Positions 52,611 through 62,100 of a DNA stretch of 64,000 nucleotides are shown one piece after another. Below the pieces are notes generated by a model. That model did no database searches and was not told the DNA's origin. It worked only from the letters and a program-made list of their open reading frames with translations. Origin of the DNA: SZUA-584 sp040768905. GTDB taxonomy: Bacteria; Bacillota; Clostridia; Christensenellales; SZUA-584. The stretch is from positions 930,001 to 994,000 of the forward strand of contig JAXGMA010000001.1 in NCBI GenBank assembly GCA_040768905.1, written 5' to 3'. The translations under genes were made by a program, and so were the position numbers. Every line of letters starts with the position of its first letter. The first letter of the stretch is position 1.

Positions 52611-54122
52611 TCAACGCTGTTTGATGATGCCGAAATTCCTCAAAAAGGGGTCTGTGAGGCAAAGATGGCCAGACAGTGTTTCTGTTTGTTCGCCCTCTAC
52701 GAGAAACTGGACTTTGCTCAAGCCCTTCATCGCCGTCAATGTGTTGACCATTGAGTAAACGAGCAGCATCTCATTTCTGGCAGACAGGTTCTTACACGCA
52801 TCTTTAAATCTTTGCGACAGATTGATATACGCGGTGTCATTATAGACATCAACAAAGAGAATGTCATCCTCGTCAACACCGGCGGGTATGACCGGCCAAA
52901 CATTATCGCCGTCCTGAGAAAGAGGCCCGCGCAGCAATTCGAAGACGCGCGCTTTTGCACTCCAAATCCGCTGCTGTTCCATCGTACGCGGGATCTCTAG
53001 CAGCAGATCAGAGTTTCTGTCAGCAAAATACAGAGGCGCACTGCTGCCGATATACCCTACAAAATCATTACGGATCAAAAAACCGTCTGCTGCGTTCATT
53101 TTCATGGCAGGCAAACCGTCCGCATACACCTCTAAACTTGACACGCTCGGAATAAAACTGGTCAGTGTGTAGATCAGCGCCGCATAAGAAAGCTCAGTTT
53201 CTTCCGGGTGTGCAAAATCAGACTTGACAGGCAGGCTGTCAAAAAACAAGCGCAATCTTATTGACTGATCAGAAAGCAGTTCATATTCCGGCGGCTGTGA
53301 AAACGATAAGTCAGCAGTAAACGGGCTCTCCATGATAGCCGTGTCCTGCGGCCCTTTTTTCAGCTCCTCAATGATCCCTTCAATGTAATTGCCGTCAGTA
53401 AATCTTACCGAGCGCACTTCAGGAAGGATGTAGCTGCCGCCTGCTGCGACAAAATAAAGTACCGTGCCAATTTCAGTGATCTTCGGGCGCGGCGGTTCAC
53501 CGTTCTCTTCATCCTTTTCTTGTTGCTCTTCTTCGTCAGTTAAGAGTTGGGTTTCGGGTACATACCGTGCGTACGCATTCAGCCATGCTTCTTCTATGCT
53601 TCCTGTCTGTTTGCGAAGCGGCGCGGATGGGTATCCCATAAAGCCCTGGCGAACCCCGTTATAAAAAACATAGATAGAAGATGCGCCAAGGATGTCCGTC
53701 ACCGTATTTGCAATGGCCAGTTCCAGCGTGTAGGCTTGTTTTTGCTGCATCGTTCCGTCGTAGAGAAGATAAACATTGGCGGCATCTTTGGAAAATTCAA
53801 TGTAATCAAGCATCATGCCCTCGGGCGCAACGTTTTTCAGGCTCTCGCTTGAAGGCCCTGCAAGAAGCTGCTCGATTGCTGCCTTGGCCGGGTTTGAATC
53901 CTGATCGATCACCAGCGTGCGCAGTTCGGCAGTCAGCGTTCCGCTCGTTTCATTGTAGAAATACACAGCGGATTTTTCTATACGTCCCTTGTATTCTAGG
54001 CCACTCAGATCCAGCACGCTGGCGGGCACTTTCTGGCCTGTTTTTCGGCTCTCCCTGATCACACCGCATCCGCCAGCCAATAAGCATACTGCTAACAGTA
54101 ACAAAATTATTTTTTTAGCCAT
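52611..54122 (-). CDS. Lipoprotein with three GerMN domains
   Basis: 503 residues. Lipoprotein signal MAKKIILLLLAVCLLAGGC, then three tandem GerMN (sporulation/spore germination) domains at about 50-158 (SAVYFYNETSGTLTAELR), 218-336 (VLYFVAAGGSYILPEVRSV) and 361-478 (APLYFADRNSDLLLEIPRT); only the third ends in the full family pattern VYSMVNTLTAMKGLSKVQFLVEG. A charged linker (EEEQQEKDEENGEPPRPK) joins one and two. The start overlaps the upstream GerMN gene by 8 bases. Three GerMN units in one chain is unusual. Placed downstream of a two-component system, it may sense or scaffold at the cell surface, as LpqB does. Confidence 0.9.
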   Translation of the reverse strand: MAKKIILLLLAVCLLAGGCGVIRESRKTGQKVPASVLDLSGLEYKGRIEKSAVYFYNETSGTLTAELRTLVIDQDSNPAKAAIEQLLAGPSSESLKNVAPEGMMLDYIEFSKDAANVYLLYDGTMQQKQAYTLELAIANTVTDILGASSIYVFYNGVRQGFMGYPSAPLRKQTGSIEEAWLNAYARYVPETQLLTDEEEQQEKDEENGEPPRPKITEIGTVLYFVAAGGSYILPEVRSVRFTDGNYIEGIIEELKKGPQDTAIMESPFTADLSFSQPPEYELLSDQSIRLRLFFDSLPVKSDFAHPEETELSYAALIYTLTSFIPSVSSLEVYADGLPAMKMNAADGFLIRNDFVGYIGSSAPLYFADRNSDLLLEIPRTMEQQRIWSAKARVFELLRGPLSQDGDNVWPVIPAGVDEDDILFVDVYNDTAYINLSQRFKDACKNLSARNEMLLVYSMVNTLTAMKGLSKVQFLVEGEQTETLSGHLCLTDPFLRNFGIIKQR

Positions 54123-55083
54123 GGCGGTACCCCACGTTGATCAGCACATCGACTAATGATGCGTAGGTGAACTTCCAGATTTCGTCCTCACGCACAAGGA
54201 CGACCGGAATGTTTGTACGCGTGATCGCGTCTCCTTCCCGTGCCCTTATGGTGTAGTCGAGCATCACAACGACGGTTTGGCCGTTATACGCGACACTGGC
54301 ATCGGTGACATTGAAACTTTCAAGGACATTGCCGGTGGCAGCGAGCGTTTCGGAAAAATCCCCGATCTCAGGTTTGATCGAGCCGTCCGGGCTCATGTAT
54401 GCAGTAAAGTTATAAAGGCGCGTCCAGTCTTTCTTGGAAAATGAATCGAGCGCCTGCTTGAGCGTGTTTTCAGGCGTAAGGATGATTTCCTGGTTGCGCG
54501 GCAGCGGCTCAAGATGCGCGGTAGATTCTTCACTCCAGCCCGCTTCAACAAGCGTGATGCGTTGGCCGATACCGCCCTGTCTTTCCACATATATCTGTAC
54601 GCGTGAAAACTTTCCCATCTCTATGATGGTATTGACGATCGAATATATGGCGAGCTTCTTGCGTTCAAGTATATTGGCATCATTGAGCACAGTGGTAGGC
54701 GGCTGTGTATTTATGAATTCTTCGCTGAGCGTAACAAAAAAGATATCTGCGTTGGAATCAACGCTTGTGACCTTAACGTCTTCCCAAAAAAGGCCGATCA
54801 ACTCATCTCTCTGTGGTGAAGGGCCTTGAATGAGTGCGCGCACGACGGCCGCTTCAAGAGAATCGCTCACCGGCACTTCTATTGTGCGCGTTTCCGCCGC
54901 AAGCAGCTTTTCTCCGTTGTAGCTGAAATATAAAGCCACATCCAAGCTGTCTTTGTTGGCAGTTTCTGCCTTTGGGTTTATTTCAGGTATATTCTGCGGT
55001 GTCGGCGGCAAAGGCTGTGAAACACATCCGGTAAGGCCGGCCACAAGAATGAGAAATACCATGTATATCCATTTAGTTGACAT
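54115..55083 (-). CDS. Lipoprotein with one GerMN domain
   Basis: 322 residues. Signal with lipobox AGLTGC, GerMN domain at about 50-175 (LDVALYFSYNGEKLLAAETR, IYSIVNTIIEMGKFSRVQIY), then a C-terminal domain near 205-320 of the kind found beside GerMN in LpqB-like proteins (LKQALDSFSKKDWTRLYNFT, LDYTIRAREGDAITRTNIPV, DEIWKFTYASLVDVL). ATG 55083 follows AAGGAG; an in-frame ATG at 55128 is rejected for lack of one. Follows the histidine kinase by about 11 bp in one operon. Confidence 0.9.
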   Translation of the reverse strand: MSTKWIYMVFLILVAGLTGCVSQPLPPTPQNIPEINPKAETANKDSLDVALYFSYNGEKLLAAETRTIEVPVSDSLEAAVVRALIQGPSPQRDELIGLFWEDVKVTSVDSNADIFFVTLSEEFINTQPPTTVLNDANILERKKLAIYSIVNTIIEMGKFSRVQIYVERQGGIGQRITLVEAGWSEESTAHLEPLPRNQEIILTPENTLKQALDSFSKKDWTRLYNFTAYMSPDGSIKPEIGDFSETLAATGNVLESFNVTDASVAYNGQTVVVMLDYTIRAREGDAITRTNIPVVLVREDEIWKFTYASLVDVLINVGYRHG

Positions 55084-55093
55084 AGATGACTCC

Positions 55094-56461
55094 TTAAGCC
55101 TTGATCGGCAGATACAGCGTAAAAACACTGCCGCGTCCTTCTTCGCTCGCTACATCAATGCTTCCGCCATGCAGCAGTGCAATTTTTCTTGCAATATGCA
55201 GGCCAAGCCCGCTCCCTCCGGTGTCACGCGCGCGTGCTTTGTCAACGCGGTAAAACCGGTCAAACAGGTGTTCTATTTCATACTCGGGGATACCGCAGCC
55301 GTTGTCTTTGACCACGATGGCTGCATTTTGCCCCGATCTTTGCAGAGTAACCCACACATTTCCGCCATTGTCCGTATATTTGATGGCGTTTTCTACGATA
55401 TTCATGACTGCCTGCATCACTTTCAAAGCATCACAAATAATGACGATATCATTCGTCACCGTATAGGAAAGATTGATTCCTTTTTCTTTCGCGATGGGCA
55501 TAAGCGCAGCCACAGATTTATACACGAGTTCACTCAAAAGTATCTTATCCAGATGCAGGGCCTCTGTTTCGCTGTCTGTTTTTGCAAGCGTGAGCAACCC
55601 CGAAATGACTTCGTTCAAACGGTCTATTTCCATGTTGATATCGCTGAGAAAATCCTTGTATATCTTTTCATCCACACCGTCCTGATAAAGAAGAGACTCG
55701 ATCAGTATCTTCATGGAACTAAGGGGCGTTTTAAGTTCGTGTGAAGCATTGGAAACAAATTCGCTGCGTTTTTGATCAAGGTTTTCCAGTCTCTCGCTCA
55801 TGGTGTTGAACGTGGCTGCAAGCGCAGCCATTTCATTTTTACCGGATATCTTGATGCGCTGATGAAGGTTTCCTCTTGAGATAGACAAAGCAACGGATTT
55901 GAGTTCGTTGATCGGTCGTGTGATGTAGCCTGAAAACAATATACTGAATAAAGCAAAAAACAATCCGGCACACAAGGCAATCATAACAACGATGTTTAAA
56001 AACTCCTGAGTCAGATCAACAACGTCCTGAATATCCGCAGAATAAAGAACAGCTCCTATCGTTTCAGCATCATGCACGATGGCTGCAGCATAATAAACAG
56101 AATAAAACGGATCGCCGTCTCCGTCATCGATTTTATGGAATCCGTATGAAGTGTCTGCAGGCCCCAGCAGAACATCCGTTATTTCAGTGTGTTCAAGTTT
56201 CTGACCGTCGAGTATTGAAAAACTGTCCGTCTGGACGATGCCCGATTTATTGAGAACGATAAAACGTCCGCCGAATCTTTTTGAGCTTTCTTTAGCCAGG
56301 GAAAACATGCGCTGCGCATTGGCGCCGTGAAGATGCGGTGCCATGCTGACCGCTACGCTGTTTGTGGTCTTGAGCTGGTCGCGCACTCTAAGCCCGACAA
56401 GATAATCCTCTGCAAGGTATGCGATGACAAAAGTGACCGCAGCAAAGGCAGAAGCGGCCAC
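55094..56461 (-). CDS. Sensor histidine kinase, WalK/PhoR/MtrB type
   Basis: At least 455 residues. One N-terminal and one internal membrane segment (LNIVVMIALCAGLFFALFSIL, about 165-185) frame an extracellular sensor of about 125 residues with SMAPHLHGANAQRMFSLAKE. HAMP (ITRPINELKSVALSISRGN), H-box FVSNASHELKTPLSSMK, N-box VENAIKYTDNG, and ATP lid DNGCGIPEYE...GGSGLGLHIA. GTG 56461 is used, but the first membrane helix (FVFIYIIVAASAF) and a basic stretch lie upstream in frame; ATT 56524 with GGGGAG 9 bases upstream may be the true start, overlapping the regulator gene. Phosphorylates the adjacent response regulator. Confidence 0.93.
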   Translation of the reverse strand: MAASAFAAVTFVIAYLAEDYLVGLRVRDQLKTTNSVAVSMAPHLHGANAQRMFSLAKESSKRFGGRFIVLNKSGIVQTDSFSILDGQKLEHTEITDVLLGPADTSYGFHKIDDGDGDPFYSVYYAAAIVHDAETIGAVLYSADIQDVVDLTQEFLNIVVMIALCAGLFFALFSILFSGYITRPINELKSVALSISRGNLHQRIKISGKNEMAALAATFNTMSERLENLDQKRSEFVSNASHELKTPLSSMKILIESLLYQDGVDEKIYKDFLSDINMEIDRLNEVISGLLTLAKTDSETEALHLDKILLSELVYKSVAALMPIAKEKGINLSYTVTNDIVIICDALKVMQAVMNIVENAIKYTDNGGNVWVTLQRSGQNAAIVVKDNGCGIPEYEIEHLFDRFYRVDKARARDTGGSGLGLHIARKIALLHGGSIDVASEEGRGSVFTLYLPIKA

Positions 56462-56507
56462 AATGATATAGATGAAAACAAAACGCCACCGTATGGAATA
56501 CAGCAGG

Positions 56508-57197
56508 TTATTTATCCGAGAAATAGTAACCCACTCCCCATTTTGTCATAATGAATTCGGGTTTGGCCGGATTGCTTTCGATTTTTTCGCGCAGACGGCG
56601 TATATGGACATCCACCGTGCGAAGATCTCCAAGATATTCGTATTTCCATATCAGTTCAAGAAGCTTTTCTCTGTCGTAAACCTTGCCTTTGTTGGTGATA
56701 AAGAGCTGCAGAAGATCAAATTCTTTTGCCGTGAGCGGCACATCATTGCCGTCGATGTCAACGCTGCGGTTGTCAAGGTTCACCGTCATATTGCGTGCAC
56801 GCAGTATTTGCGATTCACGTGTTTTTTCATTGCCTTCAACGCGGCGGAAGACGGTCTTGATCCGCGCTTTTAGTTCCAGCATATTAAAAGGCTTTGTCAG
56901 ATAATCATCCGCTCCGTATTCAAGGCCCATGATCTTGTCCATGTCATCATCTTTTGCAGTCAGCATAATAATGGGTACGTTGGATATGCTGCGTATGCGC
57001 TGGCAGACCTCCATACCGTCAACTTTTGGCAGCATCAGATCGAGCAAAACCAGATCATAGTGTTCAGCCGCAAACATGTCAAGCGCCTGTTGTCCGTCGA
57101 GTGCCTCGTCGACCGTGTAACCATCCTGCTGTTCGAGATTAAACCTTAGCCCTTTGATAAGGCTCGGCTCATCATCGACAATCAGTATACGCTTCAT
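56508..57197 (-). CDS. OmpR-family response regulator
   Basis: 229 residues. Receiver domain: ILIVDDEP with acidic pocket, phospho-acceptor Asp in DLVLLDLMLPKVDG, Thr in MLTAKDDDM and Lys in DYLTKPF. Winged-helix DNA-binding domain: VPLTAKEFDLLQLFITNKGKVYDREKLL and RTVDVHIRRLREKIE, ending MTKWGVGYYF. Pattern closest to WalR/PhoP/MtrA. Upstream -10 TATAAT (57238-57243, extended by TG). First gene of an operon with the kinase and two GerMN lipoproteins. Confidence 0.95.
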   Translation of the reverse strand: MKRILIVDDEPSLIKGLRFNLEQQDGYTVDEALDGQQALDMFAAEHYDLVLLDLMLPKVDGMEVCQRIRSISNVPIIMLTAKDDDMDKIMGLEYGADDYLTKPFNMLELKARIKTVFRRVEGNEKTRESQILRARNMTVNLDNRSVDIDGNDVPLTAKEFDLLQLFITNKGKVYDREKLLELIWKYEYLGDLRTVDVHIRRLREKIESNPAKPEFIMTKWGVGYYFSDK

Positions 57198-57237
57198 ATC
57201 ATACTCCTTGAATGAATATTAAATAAGTCTGTTTTTG

Positions 57238-57248
57238 ATTATACCACA
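57238..57248 (-). promoter_or_regulatory. Extended -10 promoter of the two-component operon
   Basis: Minus strand TGTGGTATAAT, with a TG motif one base before TATAAT; no clear -35. Confidence 0.55.
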
Positions 57249-57281
57249 TTATGATAAATATTAAAATATGTTGATACACTA

Positions 57282-59117
57282 TCATTGACGAGGTTTTCGT
57301 ATTTTCTTCATTTGACCGTATGGCTTTTTTGACCTTTTTGAAGGTATAAGGCAGTTTTTGCCGCTGCCGATAAGATCTTCTCTGCCGACAAGCGTCAGCG
57401 CCTCGCGGATCAGGCCGTGGCTCGCTCTGTTTTGAAACGAAAGCAGCGCACGCTGCATGGCTTTTTCTTTTGGGTCTCGCGCTACATACACGGTGCTGTT
57501 TGTAAGCGGGTTGATGCCCGTGTAAAACATACAGGTGGAAAGTGTGCCCGGGGTGGGGTAAAAATCTTGTACCTGCTCGGGCACAAAACCTTTTGCTTTC
57601 AGGCTCACAGCCAGCTCTATGGCATCAAGCAAAGTGCTGCCGGGGTGTGAGGATATGTAATAAGGCAGCAGATACTGCTTTTTTCCGGCTTTTTGCGTGA
57701 TGTCCGCGAATCTGCGTGCAAATCGCTCATAGACGCTGTAATCCGGTTTATTCATCAGTCGGAGAACTGTTTTGCAAACATGCTCAGGCGCGACTTTGAG
57801 CTGCCCGCTGACATGCTTCTTGACAAGACGTTCAAAAAAACGTCCGTCTTTATCTGCCATGATGTAATCATACCGAAGGCCTGAACGGATAAAAACGCGC
57901 CTTACGCCTTTGACGCGTTCAACCGCTTCGAGCAATTCGGTCAGGCCCTTATGGCTGACTTTAAGATTGGAGCATATTTTGGGGGCCAAACAGTTTTTTA
58001 TACAACTTTCCGACTTTCCGGCCGTGCATATCGCATCGTAAAAATTGGCAGTCGGGCCGCCCACATCCGAAATGTTGCCTTTAAAACCATCCATTGATGC
58101 TAAACGTATGGTTTCATTCACAATAGACTTCTTGGATCTTTTCTGAATGCGCTTGCCTTGATGGGCGGATATCGAACAGAATGCACACATCCCGGGACAC
58201 CCGCGCATAGCGGTGATGCCGAACTGAACCTCGCTGAGCGCAGGTACTGGTTCAGAGTACGAAGGATGGGCACGCCGCGTAAACGGCAAGCCATATATTT
58301 CATCCATTTTTGATGTTGATAGCGGCAGCGCTGGCGGGTACTGAACCAGATAACGGTCTCCGTGGCGCTGTATGAGCGTTTTGCCGTACGTAACAGCATT
58401 TTCGCTGATGGTTTTGCAGGCTGCAGCAAAAGCCTTTTTATCGGCAGACACGATTTCAAAGGGCGGTATCTCTGCATAATGAGCGGGCAGCTGTGTTTTT
58501 GGTTTGATCACACATGTGCCGCGTATCCCTGCAAGCTCATTGATGCGCTTCCCCTGTGCAAGGCCGCGGCAGATCTCTTCGAGAGGCCCCTCACCCATGC
58601 CGTATACAAGCAGATCCGCTTTTGAGTCGGCAAGATAGGAACGCCGGACTCTGTCTTCATAATAATCATAATGTGCAAACCGGCGGTTTGAGGCTTCAAC
58701 GCCGCCGATGATCACCGGCGTTTGGCTGTGCGCCTGCTTAAGCCGTGCAGTATACGCGATCGTCGGCCTTGGCGGACGAAGGCCGCTCTTGCCGCCGGGC
58801 GAAAACCTATCCTCACTGCGCAGTTTTTTGGACGACGTGTACATACTGACGATACCGTCCATATTTCCGCCGCTTAACAAGAACGCATAACGCGGTGTGC
58901 CGAGCTTTAAAAAGTCACCCACCTCCCGCCAGTCTGGCTGGGCAATGATGCCAACGCTGTAACCGAGGCTCTTCACAAACCGGCCGATAATGGCTGCAGC
59001 AAACGACGGGTGATCCACATAGGCATCAGGTGTCACAACGATAAAATCCGGCACTTTATGCCCCTGTGCCTCAAGCTCTTGCTGCGACATGGCAAGTAAT
59101 TCATTCATCATAGCCAT
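57282..59117 (-). CDS. YgiQ-family radical SAM protein
   Basis: 611 residues. N-terminal YgiQ domain opens with PDFIVVTPDAYVDHPSFAAA and the cobalamin-like RPTIAYT region. The radical SAM core has the CxxxCxxC motif RGCPGMCAFCSI (about 307-318) for the [4Fe-4S] cluster, then RVFIRSGLRYDY and LKVAPEHV. C-terminal extension KSLPR-like basic tail (KRSKKPYGQMKKIRK). Chemistry is unknown for the family (UPF0313). It lies 16 bp after the large GH94 gene on the same strand. Confidence 0.92.
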   Translation of the reverse strand: MAMMNELLAMSQQELEAQGHKVPDFIVVTPDAYVDHPSFAAAIIGRFVKSLGYSVGIIAQPDWREVGDFLKLGTPRYAFLLSGGNMDGIVSMYTSSKKLRSEDRFSPGGKSGLRPPRPTIAYTARLKQAHSQTPVIIGGVEASNRRFAHYDYYEDRVRRSYLADSKADLLVYGMGEGPLEEICRGLAQGKRINELAGIRGTCVIKPKTQLPAHYAEIPPFEIVSADKKAFAAACKTISENAVTYGKTLIQRHGDRYLVQYPPALPLSTSKMDEIYGLPFTRRAHPSYSEPVPALSEVQFGITAMRGCPGMCAFCSISAHQGKRIQKRSKKSIVNETIRLASMDGFKGNISDVGGPTANFYDAICTAGKSESCIKNCLAPKICSNLKVSHKGLTELLEAVERVKGVRRVFIRSGLRYDYIMADKDGRFFERLVKKHVSGQLKVAPEHVCKTVLRLMNKPDYSVYERFARRFADITQKAGKKQYLLPYYISSHPGSTLLDAIELAVSLKAKGFVPEQVQDFYPTPGTLSTCMFYTGINPLTNSTVYVARDPKEKAMQRALLSFQNRASHGLIREALTLVGREDLIGSGKNCLIPSKRSKKPYGQMKKIRKPRQ

Positions 59118-59132
59118 GAGTATAACACCTGT

Positions 59133-62100
59133 TTATGTCTTCCAACAAGCGAATATTCTATGAACGCCATTTCTCTTATCAAGCTTAAGTTCCCGTACCG
59201 CAGAACTGCCCTCCATCTGCAGCCATGCTTGCCCCTGATAACCGGGCGTGATGTCAACATTGATGATATAAGTTGCGCCATCTTTGTCATATTCAATCGT
59301 ATACCGCCCGAAATTATCCGGCACACAGGGGTTTATCGTCAAAGCGCCCCTTTCGATGTGCATACCTATGATATGTTTTATAGCAGCCTGGTACATCCAC
59401 CCGGCGGCTCCTGTATACCATGTCCATCCGGCACGTCCGGTGTGGCCTTGCGCATCATAGACATCCGCCGCTATGACATAAGGTTCCCCCTTGTATTTGG
59501 CCACACCCGCAGGCGTACGCGTATGGTTGATTGGATTGATCATCTGAAACAAATCGAGCGCATCATCTTTAAGTTTTAGCTTGGCCGCTGCAATGACAAA
59601 CCATGCAGCCGCATGGGTGTACTGCCCGCCGTTTTCACGCACGCCCGGCAAATACGCCTTGATGTACCCAGGATCCTTTTCCCATTTGTCAAACGGAGGC
59701 ATAAGCAAACGAATGACACCGTGTTCCCGCATCACAAGATGTTCATAAGCAGCAAAGAATGCGCGCCGCGCACGCACAGCGCCGGATAGAACTGACCACG
59801 CCTGAGACACAAGATCAATAGAACACTCCGGAGACATACTGCTGCCGACAGGCGTGCCATCGTCAAAATAAGCGCGCAGATACCACTCTCCGTCCCATGC
59901 GTTCTTTTCAATATTGTTTTTGATCTCTATGCGCTTTTTGTCATAACTTTCTGCAAGTTCTGTTTCTCCGCGCATCCGGCAAACAGCCGCAAAAGACTGC
60001 ATGATAACGGCAAGAAAAAATGAGAGCCAGACGCTTTCCCCTTTTCCTCCTTCGCCCACCTTATCCATACCGTCGTTCCAGTCTCCGGTGCCCATGAGCG
60101 GCAGTTCATGCTGCCCCAGATTCAGTGCGGAATCTATAGCGCGTTTGCAGTGCAGGAACAGGCTTTCTGTATAATCACTTTCTTCAAATCTTTCGTAAAG
60201 GTCGACTTGGCCTTTGGGAATAGGGCGGCTCTTAAGATACGGGACCTGCTTGTCAAAAATGCTCATGTCTCCAGTCACACGTTCATATTCGCACGCGACA
60301 TACGGCAGGAAGAGCTTGTCATCAGTAATATAGGTGCGTACACCCCACGCAGGTTCGTGCCACCAGTGCAGCACATCCCCTTCTATAAACTGGCGTGATG
60401 CACATTTTAATAGATGGCTGTATGCGGTATTAGGGTCGGTATAAAGCAGCGCCATCACATCCTGCAGCTGATCGCGAAAACCGTAAGCACCGCCAGATTG
60501 GTAATAACCCGTGCGTCCGAGCAGACGCGATGCATATGTCTGATAAAGCAGCCAGCCGTTGACGATCGTGTCAAATGATTTCTTGCCGGTGGATATGCGC
60601 AGCCTTCCGGTCAAGTCACGCCAGAAGTCTTTTGTCATGCGCAGTGCCTCTTCTGCTGCTTGCGCACTGCCCATCTTCGATTCTGTGCTTTCAATCAACG
60701 CTTTGTCTCCAAAGCCCATAATCAGGTTAAGCTTTCTTTCTTCGCCAGCTGCAATTTTCAGCTGTGCCTGGAGGCACAACAAAGATGCACCGCATCCGTC
60801 ATCATCGGATAATTGCGCTGTTTTTAATGCCTCGGGCAGTATATTATGCCCGGGTACACCGAAAAACTCGTGGGCAGAAGCCGTGCAGCGCACACTTTGT
60901 CCCGGGATAGAGATAAACATGTTCCCCGGGATCGGGGCAAACGGAGAGAAGGCTTCAATCCGGCTGTTGATTTTTCTTGCACTTATTCCGCTGACAACCT
61001 GTGCGCCAAGGACAGGCTCTGCATAATAATAAACGGAAAATACCTCATCCTTAGCTGTATTGTTCGTTATGCTTAAGATACCGGTTTTTACCGGCATCTC
61101 TTTGTCGGTATAATATGTCATATATGTGTGAATGCTGCCGAAACGTTCAAATGACGTATAGCCTAAGCCATGTATCACCCTGTATCTTCCATCTGCATAC
61201 ATATCCGGCGCGACACTGAAGGCATGGCCCGTCCTGTCATTGCGGATGATCACGCCTTCTCCCGGTACATCTGTCAGGGCATCGTTTCGAAAAGGCGTCA
61301 GCCGAAGCATGCGGGCATTGTCCGCCCATGTATAACCGCCGCCGCCTGCGCTGATGATACAGCCAAGGCTCATGCCGACGAGTAAGTTGCTCCATGGCAG
61401 AGGCGGGCAACCTGTCACTTCGATGCAGTATTCCTTTCCGCCTCTTAAAAACCCGCCGGAGCCGTTATCATATGATTTGAGCCTTCTGGGCACTTTGTAA
61501 CGCCTGTGTGGAACTTCACGTTCGAAGACATGATACGGACGCAACAGATGCGGGATCTTGAGCTGTTCAGCGATGGAGATCCTGCTGAAAAGCACAAGGC
61601 AAGACGCTGCGGCCGCTGTGGCAGCATCATCTTGATTTCGCCGCGGCACAACAGCGATCCTTCCATGAGCTCTGCCGGCTGCTGTCTGCGCCGCTTCAGT
61701 GATCAAGTCACGCATCATATCTGTATAGGCACCGCTGTCATCGTACACAAAAACGAGTTCTGCCGGTATTTGCTTAAGACTTAAGAATTCATGCGCTTTG
61801 GTCAACATTTTGACCGCTTCTATATCCACGCTTTCATGCCCATCAACAAATAGACAAACAAGAGGATTTTCAACCGAAAGACCATACTTATACAAAGTAT
61901 CTTTCCCCTGCGGTGTTCCTGAAGACAAACAAGACGACGGTATTCTGATCACAGTACGTGATGCGATCTGCTGAAACAAATTGGCTTCCATGCTTTTTAA
62001 TTTCAGATAACACATTTCAACCTGTGCATGTGTCCATGCAAGGTTGACCGTACGTTTTATGTCTTCTTTGGCTGATATTGTTCCTATGCAGTCTTTTAAT

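Noticed and set aside
53880..53905. A tRNA-like T-loop string (GGGTTTGAATCC)
   Set aside because: It lies inside the triple-GerMN coding sequence and no acceptor or anticodon stems surround it.
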